Source: Sandarakinorhabdus glacialis (GTDB taxonomy: Bacteria; Pseudomonadota; Alphaproteobacteria; Sphingomonadales; Sphingomonadaceae). Taken from it: a stretch of 64,000 nucleotides of DNA. The DNA lies in the NCBI RefSeq assembly GCF_014643455.1, contig NZ_BMJM01000005.1, positions 1 through 64,000 of the forward strand, in the 5' to 3' direction. A program made the position numbers and the translations under genes. The notes under the pieces were generated by a model. It was not told the DNA's origin and did no database searches. It saw nothing but the letters and a program-made list of their open reading frames with translations. This document shows, piece after piece, positions 1 through 8,275 of this stretch (positions within the stretch are counted from its first letter, which is position 1; the number at the start of each line of letters is the position of its first letter).

Positions 1-53
1 ACCAGATCAATCAACTCAGGTTTCGTAAGCCCCTCAAGATCCTCGCGATTCAT
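1..53 (-). mobile_element. IS66-like transposase, N-terminal fragment running off the window
   Basis: Only the first 17 codons are visible, reading leftward from an ATG at 51-53: MNREDLEGLTKPELIDLV. From memory of the family, short starts of this kind (acidic residues, then K-x-E-L-I-D-L-V) open many IS66-type transposases, just before an 'RTSSKPPSTDRK'-like segment that would lie outside the window. No terminal inverted repeat was identified between this start and the neighbouring gene, whose stop lies at 66-68. The call is therefore an inference from a short peptide. Any other small protein with a similar start cannot be excluded. Confidence 0.5.
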
Positions 54-65
54 GGAAAGGATGAA

Positions 66-899
66 TCACGGACAGCCCGGTTTGGCAAGGGGGTGAGTAA
101 TTACCGGCCCAGAGGGTTCTTCTCCAAGGATCGTGTAGAAAACCCCAGGTTCTACCTCCCGAAACGCTTGCCTTCTACTCTCGCTGATGTAGGTATAGAG
201 AAGTCGATTTAGATGCCCTACGTGATATCGTGGCTTCTCCTGTAACGACCTCCTTAACATAGGCGCGCCTTCAAGTTCGCGCTTATCGGTTATCAGGTAC
301 TCCATGACGGCTTTTGCTTTGGCCTGCTGCCGACCCGCGCGCTTCTTGTTTCCGCCATTTCCACTTTTTGCTTCGATCAGTCCGAACGTCCCATATGGGC
401 CAAACAGCGTGAGATCAGCAAATCGGAGCGAACCCGTTAAGTCGTTGAGAAGACATGGACATCCTTCCTTGAATAGCCTGCGCAAAATTGCGCGCTCAAG
501 CCTATTGCCTCGCTTGCCGGTAATGTTTCCTGCCGACTCTTTCAGGAAGAGCGGCTTGATGTCCCATCGGTCAATGTACAAAAATGCAATACTATCACCG
601 ATATCTCTGCATAAGCCGATAGTGGACCTATGCTGTTCAATGCAGTCATTGTGCTGAGTGAGTTTAGCTTTTGCAAAATTCGCCTCCTCCTTATCAAGTC
701 CTTTTTTACTAAGGCTCGCACGAACTGAACTGATCGCGCTCTTCTGGCGAGTTATGCTCATTTCTGCGCGAGATATCAGTATTATGAGATTTTCCTGAAT
801 ATCTAAGCCAATGTGGGCATCGCTTTTAGGTCGGCGCTGCAATGCCTTCAGCGCCGTCAGCGTTTTGGTCAGGCGCTGCCCCTCGGATAGACGCGGCAA
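66..899 (-). CDS. Uncharacterised protein with a PD-(D/E)XK-like nuclease signature
   Basis: This 277-residue protein is not recognised as a named family. Residues 1-125 are mostly helical, charged and possibly coiled coil. The second half shows the spacing of a PD-(D/E)XK nuclease core: E135 in a predicted helix, D162 (FADLTLF), then E176-x-K178 in GLIEAKSG, followed by Q191 in a basic helix. This ordering (E, D, ExK, Q) is what restriction-type and VRR-like nucleases show, so a metal-dependent DNA cleavage role is inferred, not demonstrated. It lies 5 bases downstream of the stop of the 905-1537 gene on the same strand, which suggests one transcript. The DNA is visibly AT-richer than the rest of the window and sits beside an IS66-like edge, consistent with horizontal transfer. 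Confidence 0.6.
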   Translation of the reverse strand: MPRLSEGQRLTKTLTALKALQRRPKSDAHIGLDIQENLIILISRAEMSITRQKSAISSVRASLSKKGLDKEEANFAKAKLTQHNDCIEQHRSTIGLCRDIGDSIAFLYIDRWDIKPLFLKESAGNITGKRGNRLERAILRRLFKEGCPCLLNDLTGSLRFADLTLFGPYGTFGLIEAKSGNGGNKKRAGRQQAKAKAVMEYLITDKRELEGAPMLRRSLQEKPRYHVGHLNRLLYTYISESRRQAFREVEPGVFYTILGEEPSGPVITHPLAKPGCP

Positions 900-904
900 T
901 AGGG

Positions 905-1537
905 CTACTCCAATGACTTACGAGGACCGAACAACTTCGCAGCGATATGCTGGGGTGGCTGACCACGTCCTCGCCACATACGCCAATCGCCATCTTCCTC
1001 ACTGTAAGCCATCTGGATATTACTTGGATGATCCTGCCCAGCATCTCGCATTAACGCGAGGTAGGACTCTAAGCTAAACTCAAGAAGGTAACTGTTGCGT
1101 TTCCGATCGGAAGTAACAACAAATTTTATTGCTAACGACGATTTCTCGGTGGCAAATTCCCAGAAAATGTAACTATGTATGATTGTATCGATAAGGCCTA
1201 ACGCCGATACTTTAATAGGTTTAAAATTATCGAAGTCGAAATGTTCCCAGTATTGCCATCTTTCACGCCATGTCAACGGCTTGATTGAAAGATAGCGGTT
1301 ACAATTGACGTTACGGTCGTCAAAGGAGCTAGATAACTTGTAGCTATGAGCCAACTTCCGCATAGCGTACGCGGAGTTGAATACCTTGTTTTCTAAAAGG
1401 TAGCTCCTGCGGTCCGAGACCGGCTTGGTTGACCACCGCTCAAGAATATCCGCATCCTTTAAATGCCGTTGTTTCCACGGCCAACTCTCGTGAATCACTC
1501 GCACCATCCCATGCAGCCACCGAATATATTCTGGCAC
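905..1537 (-). CDS. Uncharacterised accessory protein, partner of the nuclease-like gene
   Basis: 210 residues from a GTG at 1535-1537. No family was recognised. The protein is rich in W, Y, F and charged residues, has no signal peptide or membrane segment, and has a mixed alpha/beta look. The first usable start is GTG, the only codons between it and an upstream in-frame stop are not starts, and no ribosome binding site is evident, so this may be the C-terminal part of a gene cut by an earlier rearrangement. It precedes the nuclease-like gene by 5 bases on the same strand, so the two probably act or travel together. Base composition is AT-richer than the surrounding chromosome. Confidence 0.5.
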   Translation of the reverse strand: MPEYIRWLHGMVRVIHESWPWKQRHLKDADILERWSTKPVSDRRSYLLENKVFNSAYAMRKLAHSYKLSSSFDDRNVNCNRYLSIKPLTWRERWQYWEHFDFDNFKPIKVSALGLIDTIIHSYIFWEFATEKSSLAIKFVVTSDRKRNSYLLEFSLESYLALMRDAGQDHPSNIQMAYSEEDGDWRMWRGRGQPPQHIAAKLFGPRKSLE

Positions 1538-2056
1538 AGTTAGGCGAGGCGGTAATCAGAGAAGTGGGAGCGGCGCTGTTTCAACCTTTTTTACTGGCCG
1601 AGTAGCGATGTCCAGATTAGCGAACCGGTTTGGCGGCGCCGAGCGTTGGTGCCGCAAGGGAATCACCGCTTTCAGATATTGGAGACACTGTCTCGCACGG
1701 CGAAAAGGGCCACACCTTGCTGACCGGGGGCTTGGCGGGGAGCAAACGGCAACTTCTGTCGGAAACGCCGAACGGTGGCGACATCAGGATCATCCGGAAC
1801 TGGGTCGAGGGCGGTCGTGACCGTTGAGGGCCAAGCGAGCCGCGGCTTTACCTATCACCGGCTCAGACGCCGCCAGTCTGCAAGTGGTCCCTAACCCGTT
1901 AAACCTTGCAAATTGCAATGGGTCTGGGGCCGAGGCCCCAGCCGCCGGAGGCCCTTATGCTGCCGAGTTCGCGAGATGGGCCCCGGCCTTCGCCGGGGTG
2001 ACGATGAAGAGCGGTGTTGCGACGAAGGAGGGGGGATGACCTGATTGTGTCGCCGC
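1538..2056. other. Gene-poor junction between the accessory patch and core chromosome
   Basis: No convincing gene was found in about 520 bases. Short open frames on the plus strand (1608-1827) have no recognisable homology or ribosome binding site; they may be decayed remnants. The right part holds hairpin-forming repeats described separately. The segment separates AT-richer accessory genes from GC-rich core genes, and probably marks an island boundary. Confidence 0.5.
1925..1998. repeat. Pair of GC-rich hairpin (REP-like) sequences
   Basis: Two perfect short inverted repeats lie close together: TGGGGCC/GGCCCCA with a 2-base loop at 1925-1940, and CCCCGGC/GCCGGGG with a CTTC loop at 1981-1998. 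The second, followed by GTGACGA, resembles an intergenic palindrome widespread in proteobacterial genomes. They could also end transcripts coming from the M28 peptidase gene on the right. Confidence 0.65.
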
Positions 2057-4288
2057 TTACCCCAACACCGCGCGGGCGGTGTCGAGGCGGGTGGCGTAGC
2101 GGTCGAGGGCGGCGGCGGTTAGGGCGGCGTAGCGGTTGGCGTCGGTGAAGCGGCGTTCTTCGATGGCTTCGCGGACGCCGGGGAGGGTTTTGGCGCCGTA
2201 GCCGGTGAAGCGGCCGGGGGCGTAGATCGAGTGTTTGTACCAGCTGCGGCCGGGGAGGCCCTCCGGGATGAGGAGTTGCTGGTCGATGTCGCGGAGCAGG
2301 GCGTTGAGCTTGGTGCGGGCGGCCGTGGTCAGAGCCGGGCCTTTTGCGGTGAGGGCGGCGTCGAAAGCCTTGGCACTGGATTCGAGGCGGGTGACGGCGT
2401 TTTCGAGGGCGGCGAGCTCGATGATGGGGGTGGCCGGCAGGGGAAGGGCGGCGGTGACGGGGGCCTTGGGGTCGCTGGCGAGGGTGAAGCTGCCCGCGGT
2501 GAGCAGGGCTTCGCGTTTGGTGTCCTGCTTGCGGCGGGTTTCGACGAGGGTTTTTACCTCGGCGAGGTAGGTTTTCACGGTGGTGGCGAAATCGGCGAAG
2601 CGGACCGGCGGGGTGGGGGCGTCGGCGATGCGCAGGACGAGGCGGCCGGTGGTTTGCGAGAGCGCGGCGCCATAGGCGAGGCCGGGGTCGTCGAAGCGGG
2701 TGAAGTGTTCGTAGCTGTCGTAGATCGAGTGGTAGGCGCCGCCGGATTCGTCCTCGCCGCCATAGCCGATGTTGAGGGCGGGGATGCCGAGATGCTGGAG
2801 GAATGACGAATAGTCCGAGCCCGAGCCGAGCGCGCCGATGGGCAGGTCACCGCCGGATTCGGCCGCAGCGAGCGTGGTTTCGGCGACGGCCTGGCCATCA
2901 TAAGCGTTGGCGCGGAGCCGGGCGCGGGCGCGATCGCCGACGCTGGCGCCGGTTTGCGGGTCCTTCACGTCGCGGGCGACCTGGTTGACGAGGTGCTGCC
3001 ATTGGTGGCTGCCCTCCGCATATTGGAAGCCGCGGCCGTTGCCATCGGTGTTGATGTAGATGACGGCCTTTTTCTGGAGCTCGGCGGCGTGGGTTTCGAC
3101 CCATTCGGTGCTGCCGAGGAGCATCGGTTCCTCGGCGTCCCAGCTGGCATAGACGATGGTGCGCGAGGGCTGCCAGCCGGCCTTGGCCATAGCGCCGAGG
3201 GCCTTGGCCTCGGACAGCATGGCGACGTTGCCCGAGAGCGGATCGGAGGCGCCGAAGACCCAGCCGTCGTGGTGGTTGCCGCGGACGACCCATTCGTCGG
3301 GACGGTCCTTGCCCTTGAGCTTGGCGATGACGTTGTAGGCGGGCTTCAGGCTCCAGTCGGATTTGACGGCGAGGCGGACCTGGGTCTTGCCGTCGCCGCC
3401 GAGGTGATAGGAGAGGGGGAGCGCGCCGCGGAAGTCGTCGGGCGCGCGGGGTCCGCCCATGGTGGCGAAGATTTTCTGGGCGTCGCCGTAGGAGATCGGC
3501 AGGACGGGGATCTTGAGGATGGTCGCCGCCTTGTCGCGGGCGAGGTGTTTTGCGCCCGGGACCGAGCCATAGCCGGGGGTGGTGGGGTCGCCGGGATAGA
3601 CCGTCATGTCGGCGACGGAGCCGCGCTGGACGGCGTTTTCGGGGCGGGCGCCGCCGCTGGGATAGGTGTCGGCGGTGGCATAGCCGTCGTTGGCGGGATC
3701 GGAATAGATGAGGGTGCCGACGGCGCCGTGTTCCTGGGCGAGTTTCGGCTTGAGGCCGCGCCAGCCGCCGCCGTAGCGGGCGAGGGCGATCTTGCCGCGG
3801 ACATCGACGCCGCGGCGGGCGAGGGCGTCGTAGTCGGCGGGCAGGCCGTAGTTCACATAGACGACGTCGGCGGTGACATCGCCGTCACCCTGGAAGGCGA
3901 CGTATGGGGGAAGTGCGTCGGCGAGGTTGGCTGAGCTGGCGTCCTCGGCGATGGTGGGTTCCTGGCCGCCGAGCTTGATGGCGGTGGGGGCGACGAGCTC
4001 GAGGCTGACCGTGAGCGGGGTGGGGTAGAGCACGTCGAAGCGCTCGATAGCGGCGTCCCAGCCCCATTCCTTGAATTTCGACAGGATGAACTCGGCGTTG
4101 GCCTTGTTGTGCGCCGAGCCGACGTGGTTGGGGGCGGAGGCCATTTGCTTGAGCCAGGCCATTTGTTCGGCGGCGGAGATGCTGGCGTCGAGGGACTTTT
4201 CGTTGGCGGCTTGTTGGGGCGTGAGTTGGGCGAGAGCGGGTGCCGTGCCGGCGAGCAGGATGGCGAGCGTGATGCTGCGGAACTTCAT
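2057..4288 (-). CDS. Exported M28 metallopeptidase of glutamate carboxypeptidase II type
   Basis: 743 residues. The ATG at 4286-4288 is preferred over one 13 codons upstream because it begins a clean signal peptide ending ALA-Q. A protease-associated insert domain (about residues 110-300) is followed by the M28 zinc peptidase core: GNHHDGW near residue 337 and an aspartate soon after, the catalytic pair in WDAEEP near 385, NTDGNG near 412 and the last zinc ligand in AYHSIYDSYEHF near 517. A C-terminal helical domain like the transferrin-receptor dimerisation domain ends the protein. The family removes C-terminal acidic or other residues from peptides. Location is inferred as periplasmic or surface. 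It is one of four exported peptidases in the window. Confidence 0.9.
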   Translation of the reverse strand: MKFRSITLAILLAGTAPALAQLTPQQAANEKSLDASISAAEQMAWLKQMASAPNHVGSAHNKANAEFILSKFKEWGWDAAIERFDVLYPTPLTVSLELVAPTAIKLGGQEPTIAEDASSANLADALPPYVAFQGDGDVTADVVYVNYGLPADYDALARRGVDVRGKIALARYGGGWRGLKPKLAQEHGAVGTLIYSDPANDGYATADTYPSGGARPENAVQRGSVADMTVYPGDPTTPGYGSVPGAKHLARDKAATILKIPVLPISYGDAQKIFATMGGPRAPDDFRGALPLSYHLGGDGKTQVRLAVKSDWSLKPAYNVIAKLKGKDRPDEWVVRGNHHDGWVFGASDPLSGNVAMLSEAKALGAMAKAGWQPSRTIVYASWDAEEPMLLGSTEWVETHAAELQKKAVIYINTDGNGRGFQYAEGSHQWQHLVNQVARDVKDPQTGASVGDRARARLRANAYDGQAVAETTLAAAESGGDLPIGALGSGSDYSSFLQHLGIPALNIGYGGEDESGGAYHSIYDSYEHFTRFDDPGLAYGAALSQTTGRLVLRIADAPTPPVRFADFATTVKTYLAEVKTLVETRRKQDTKREALLTAGSFTLASDPKAPVTAALPLPATPIIELAALENAVTRLESSAKAFDAALTAKGPALTTAARTKLNALLRDIDQQLLIPEGLPGRSWYKHSIYAPGRFTGYGAKTLPGVREAIEERRFTDANRYAALTAAALDRYATRLDTARAVLG

Positions 4289-4351
4289 GGAAAAGGGACC
4301 CCCGTGGATGTGCCGGCATCGTGGCACAGGCGGGGCGAGGGCTCAAACCGG

Positions 4352-5101
4352 TTATTTTTGCGCCAGGCGTTCGATGAGGGCCGTGGCGGCGGCGGGGTTG
4401 CGGACCTTGGCGCCGGAGATGAAGTAGATGTAGGTCTGGCGCTTGTTGGCGGCCCAGGTGCGGGTTTTTTCGGCCCAGGCGTCGAGGTCTGCGGGGCTGT
4501 AGCCGGTGGGGTGGGCCTCGGTGGCGCGCTGGAGGCGCGCGTAGGTGAAATCGGCGGTGGGTTCGTCGATCATCGGGTAATCGTCTGAATCCGCGAAGAC
4601 GATGGCCGCGTTGGCTTTCCTGGCAAGGGCGATGAAGGCGGGGTCCTTGAAACTGTCGTGGCGGACTTCGAGGGCGTGCTGGAGGGGGATGCCGTCCTGC
4701 TTTGCCGGGAGCATGGCGACGAAGGCGGCGAAGTCGTCAGGGTCGAAGCGCTTGGTGGGGGTGAATTGCCAGAGGATCGGGCCGAGGTGGTCGCCGAGTT
4801 CGGTAAAGCCTTGTTCGAGGAACATGCGGATTGATTCTTCGCCCTCGGCGAGGATTTTTCGGGCGGTGCTGTAGCGGGAGGCCTTGACGGCGAAACGGAA
4901 GCCGTCGGGCACGCTGGCGGCCCATTTGGCGAAGGTGGCGGGTTTCTGGCGGCCGTAGAAGGTGGCGTTGATCTCGGTGGCTGTGAGGTGCTGGGCGGCG
5001 AAGGCGAGTTGCTTCGTCTTGGCGAGGCCGTCGGGGTAGAAGGTGCCGCGCCAGGGATCGAAATCCCAGCCGCCGACGCCGATGTGGATGTTGCTTGTCA
5101 T
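4352..5101 (-). CDS. DUF72 (YecE-like) protein
   Basis: 249 residues, full length for the DUF72 family. It opens with the typical GVGGWDFDPWRGTFYP segment, followed by TATEINATFYGRQ and WASSVP-like blocks and a C-terminal YIYFISGAKVRNPAAA stretch. The family has a TIM-barrel fold; its biochemical role is not settled, so none is assigned. It lies 63 bases upstream of the M28 peptidase gene on the same strand and could share a transcript. The ATG at 5099-5101 faces hisN across a 200-base divergent gap containing a repeat. Confidence 0.85.
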   Translation of the reverse strand: MTSNIHIGVGGWDFDPWRGTFYPDGLAKTKQLAFAAQHLTATEINATFYGRQKPATFAKWAASVPDGFRFAVKASRYSTARKILAEGEESIRMFLEQGFTELGDHLGPILWQFTPTKRFDPDDFAAFVAMLPAKQDGIPLQHALEVRHDSFKDPAFIALARKANAAIVFADSDDYPMIDEPTADFTYARLQRATEAHPTGYSPADLDAWAEKTRTWAANKRQTYIYFISGAKVRNPAAATALIERLAQK

Positions 5102-5242
5102 GGGGGGAGGTTAGCGCGGTTGGCGGGGGGCGTGACAGGGGGTATCGGGTGGGGATGTGGATTTGGGAGTTGGGTGTGGGATTTGGTGATTTTCGGGACG
5201 GGGGGACACCCCCACCCGGGCCGCGTGAAGACGCGTCTCTCG

Positions 5243-5287
5243 CCTCCCCCGTTGACGCGAAGGCGTCGCCTACGGCTGAGGGGGAGG
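5243..5287 (+). repeat. Dispersed palindromic mini-repeat, copy 1 (upstream of hisN)
   Basis: Outer arms CCTCCCCC (5243-5250) and GGGGGAGG (5280-5287) enclose a 29-base core at 5251-5279 that starts GTTGACGCGAAGGCGTC, with an inner GACGC/GCGTC palindrome. The same core with one added T recurs at 6095-6124. The right arm also supplies the purine-rich region just upstream of hisN and may act as its ribosome binding site. Confidence 0.7.
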
Positions 5288-5300
5288 ACAAGAAGTGGTG

Positions 5301-6065
5301 ATGGACGAGGATATTGCGCTGGCGCATGTGCTGGCAGATGCGGCGGGGGCGGCGATACGGCCTTATTTTCGGCGGCCGTTCCTTGTCGAGACCAAGGAAG
5401 ATTTTTCGCCGGTGACGGTGGCGGATCGCGCGGCGGAAGCGGCGATCCGGGCTTTGCTGGCGGAGCATCGGCCGCATGACGGGGTGATCGGCGAGGAATA
5501 TGGCGATGACCGGGCGGATGCGGCGCGGGTTTGGGTGCTCGATCCGATCGACGGGACGCGGGCGTTCGTTGCCGGAAGGCCGATTTTCGGGACGCTGATT
5601 GCGTTGCTCGAGGATGGCGTGCCGGTGCTGGGGATGATCGACCAGTGTATTATCGGCGATCGCTGGGTAGGAGCGGTTGGGCGGCCGACCTTGTTCGGCG
5701 GGCATCCGGCGCATGTGCGGCGGTGCGGGGGGGTGGCGCAGGCGCGGGTCGGGACGACGTCTCCGCATGCGTTTTCGGCCGAGGATTTTGGGGCGTTTTC
5801 GAAGGTGCAGGCGGTGGCGCTCGATGTGCTTTATGGGGGGGATTGCCATAATTATGGGCTGGTGGCTTCGGGGCATCTCGATGTCGTGGTCGAGGCTGAG
5901 CTGAAGGTGCACGACTGGGCGGCGCTGGTGCCGGTGGTTACCGGGGCGGGCGGGGTGATGACGGATTGGGCCGGCGCGGCGCTGCGGTTGGGGAGTGATG
6001 GCCGGGTTGTCGCGGCTGGGGATGCGGGGGTTGCGGAGGCGGTGCGGGGGTTTTTGTTGGGGTAG
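5301..6065 (+). CDS. hisN: Inositol monophosphatase-family phosphatase, likely histidinol-phosphatase
   Basis: 254 residues from the ATG at 5301; two in-frame GTG codons at 5295 and 5298 are alternative starts. The IMPase metal site is present: GEEYGDD, then DPIDGTRAF (the D-P-I-D-G-T signature) and the late aspartate in HDWAALVPV. The length and the ALAHVLADAAG-x-IRPYFR start match the HisN-type histidinol-phosphatases of alphaproteobacteria, which perform the penultimate step of histidine synthesis. Other IMPase substrates are possible because no other his gene is nearby. It stands alone between two copies of a small repeat, facing an opposed DUF72 gene on the left and convergent with a prolyl oligopeptidase on the right. 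Confidence 0.8.
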   Translation: MDEDIALAHVLADAAGAAIRPYFRRPFLVETKEDFSPVTVADRAAEAAIRALLAEHRPHDGVIGEEYGDDRADAARVWVLDPIDGTRAFVAGRPIFGTLIALLEDGVPVLGMIDQCIIGDRWVGAVGRPTLFGGHPAHVRRCGGVAQARVGTTSPHAFSAEDFGAFSKVQAVALDVLYGGDCHNYGLVASGHLDVVVEAELKVHDWAALVPVVTGAGGVMTDWAGAALRLGSDGRVVAAGDAGVAEAVRGFLLG

Positions 6066-6073
6066 GGGCAGAC

Positions 6074-6136
6074 TCACCCACCCCCGACCCCTCCGTTGAC
6101 GCGAAGGCGTCGCCTTACGGCTGAAGAAGGGAGGGG
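6074..6136 (-). repeat. Dispersed palindromic mini-repeat, copy 2 (downstream of hisN)
   Basis: Contains the same core as copy 1 (6095-6124, one extra T). Read on the minus strand it begins CCCCTCCCTT and ends with a 21-base block (6074-6094) identical, in reverse complement, to 60886-60906. It lies in the convergent gap between hisN and the S9 peptidase gene, where it could terminate both transcripts. Confidence 0.7.
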
Positions 6137-6149
6137 AGAAGAAAAGATG

Positions 6150-8267
6150 CTACTTTTTCAGACCGGTCCAGTGGGCGATGAAGGTCCAGAGGTCGGCGAT
6201 TTCTTCGATCTGTTTCGAGGTAGGCTTGCCGCTGCCGTGGCCGGCGCGGGTTTCGATTCGGATCAAATGCGGCTTGTCGCCGATCTTGGCGGCCTGCAGC
6301 GCGGCGGCATATTTGAAGCTGTGGCCGGGGACGACGCGGTCATCGGTGTCGGCGGTGGTGACCATGATGGCCGGGTAATCCTGGCCGGCGCGGATGTTGT
6401 GGTAGGGCGAATAGCCGTAGAGGTTCTTGAACTGGGCGGCGTCGGCGGGGTCGCCGTAGTCGTCGGTCCAGGTGCGGCCTTCGGTGAACAGCGGGAAACG
6501 CAGCATGTCCATGACGCCGACCGCCGGAAGCGCGGCGGCGAAGAGGTCGGGGCGCTGGTTGACGACGGCGCCGACGAGAAGCCCGCCGTTGGAGCCGCCC
6601 TGGATGGCGAGGCCGTTCCCGGGGGTGGTGCCCGACTTGATGAGATATTCGCCGGCGGCGATGAAATCGTCGAAGACGTTTTGCTTCTGCAGGCGGGTGC
6701 CGGCGTCGTGCCAGGCCGCGCCGTATTCGCCGCCACCGCGCAGGGTGACCTCGGCATAGACGCCGCCCATTTCCATCCAGGCGAGCGCGCCGACCTTGAA
6801 GTTCGGCAGGACGTTGATGTTGAAACCGCCGTAACCGTACATCAGCGTTGGGGCGCCTTTCGACAGGTCGAGGCCCTTTTTATGGGTTACGAAGATCGGG
6901 ACTTTGGTGCCGTCCTTCGAGGTCGCGAAAACCTGGGTGACGACATAGTCGGCGGGGCTGAAGGCGACCTTGGGGGCGTTGAAGGCGGTGCTGGTGTTGG
7001 TGGCGGCGTCATAGCGGTAGAGCGTCGGCGGGGTGTTGTAGCTGGCGAAGCTGTAATAGCTGACGGCGGTGCCGGGGGTCGCTTCGAAGCCGGCGGCGGT
7101 GCCGAGGCCGGGGAGGGCGACCTGGCCTTGCGGGGCGCCGGCGAGCGAGTAGCGGCGGACCGACGTGCTGGCGTCCTTGAGCGCGGTGACGACCAGGCGG
7201 TCGCCGAGGATGTGGGCACCGGTGATGGTGTCCTTGCCTTCGGCGACGATGGTGCGCGGTGCGCCGGTCAGTTTGTCGAAGGCGACGACCTTGTAGCGCG
7301 GTGCGCCGGCGTTGGTGGCGAAATACAGGGAGCCGCCGACATTGCCGGCGAAGCGCCAGTCGTCGGCACGTTTGGCGATCAGGGTGGTGAGTTTGGACGC
7401 CGGGTCGGAGAGATCCTGGACGCGGATTTCATAGCTGTCGTCGGAGCCGGTGCTCGAGCGGATGACCAGCCAGCGGCCGTCGGGGCTGGTCTCGGCCTCG
7501 TTGTAATAGCCGCGGTGTTCGGTCGAGGCGTAGATCTGGGTGTCGGCGGTTTGCGGGGTGCCGACGCGGTGGAAGAAGACATTGTGGTCATAGACCGCCG
7601 AGACGAAATCCTTGCCCTTGGGGGTGGCTGGATGGCGCGAGTAGAAGAAGCCGTAATTGTCGGCGTTCCAGGCGATCTTGGAGAATTTGACCCAGTCGAG
7701 GTCGTCGGCGAGGATCTGGCCGGTCTCGACGTCGAGCACCTTGATGGTGCGCCAGTCGCTGCCGCCGTCCTGGATGGCATAGGCAATGCGCTTGCCGTCG
7801 GCTGAGGGCGCCCATTCGGCGAGGGCGGTGGCGCCGTCCTTGGCCCAGAGGTTGGGGTCGATGAGGACCCGCGGCGCGGCAGTTCCGTCCTGCACCATTA
7901 GGACCGACTGGTTCTGCAGGCCGGTGTTGCGGCGGAAGAAAATACGACCGCTGCGGACTTCGGGGACGGTGACGCGCTCGAAATCGAAAAGCTGGGTCAG
8001 GCGGACTTTGATGGCGTCGCGGCCGGGCAGGGTCGCGAGGTAGCTTTGCGTTACCTTGTTCTCGGCGGCGACCCAGTCGGCGACGGGCTTTTGGGTGCGG
8101 ACATCGCCTTCGAGCCAGCGATACGGGTCCTCTACCGACGTGCCGAAGCTGGTGTCGGATTGGGGGACCGTGGTGGTGGCCGGGTAGGTGATGGGGGCGG
8201 CGATGGTCATGCCAGAGAACATAGGTGTGAGACCCAGCAACAAGGCGGCGGCGAGATTGCGAAACAT
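6150..8267 (-). CDS. Exported prolyl oligopeptidase (S9A family), tandem copy B
   Basis: 705 residues with an N-terminal signal peptide ending near TIAA-P. An N-terminal DPYRWLEGDV segment and a seven-bladed propeller region precede the alpha/beta-hydrolase domain. The catalytic triad is visible: Ser in GGSNGG near residue 557, Asp in TADTDDRV near 640 and His in RAGHGSG near 676. The family cleaves short peptides after proline. The protein is a close relative of the gene immediately upstream (8276-10369), sharing the GLLVGAVVNQRPDLF-type block and the ending ADLWxF. Only 8 bases separate the two, so they almost certainly form an operon arising by duplication. Confidence 0.92.
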   Translation of the reverse strand: MFRNLAAALLLGLTPMFSGMTIAAPITYPATTTVPQSDTSFGTSVEDPYRWLEGDVRTQKPVADWVAAENKVTQSYLATLPGRDAIKVRLTQLFDFERVTVPEVRSGRIFFRRNTGLQNQSVLMVQDGTAAPRVLIDPNLWAKDGATALAEWAPSADGKRIAYAIQDGGSDWRTIKVLDVETGQILADDLDWVKFSKIAWNADNYGFFYSRHPATPKGKDFVSAVYDHNVFFHRVGTPQTADTQIYASTEHRGYYNEAETSPDGRWLVIRSSTGSDDSYEIRVQDLSDPASKLTTLIAKRADDWRFAGNVGGSLYFATNAGAPRYKVVAFDKLTGAPRTIVAEGKDTITGAHILGDRLVVTALKDASTSVRRYSLAGAPQGQVALPGLGTAAGFEATPGTAVSYYSFASYNTPPTLYRYDAATNTSTAFNAPKVAFSPADYVVTQVFATSKDGTKVPIFVTHKKGLDLSKGAPTLMYGYGGFNINVLPNFKVGALAWMEMGGVYAEVTLRGGGEYGAAWHDAGTRLQKQNVFDDFIAAGEYLIKSGTTPGNGLAIQGGSNGGLLVGAVVNQRPDLFAAALPAVGVMDMLRFPLFTEGRTWTDDYGDPADAAQFKNLYGYSPYHNIRAGQDYPAIMVTTADTDDRVVPGHSFKYAAALQAAKIGDKPHLIRIETRAGHGSGKPTSKQIEEIADLWTFIAHWTGLKK

Positions 8268-8275
8268 CGGGATTC

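Noticed and set aside
1608-2039. Short plus-strand open frames in the gene-poor gap
   Set aside because: No ribosome binding site, overlapping frames, no recognisable domain; the last one translates a REP-like palindrome.
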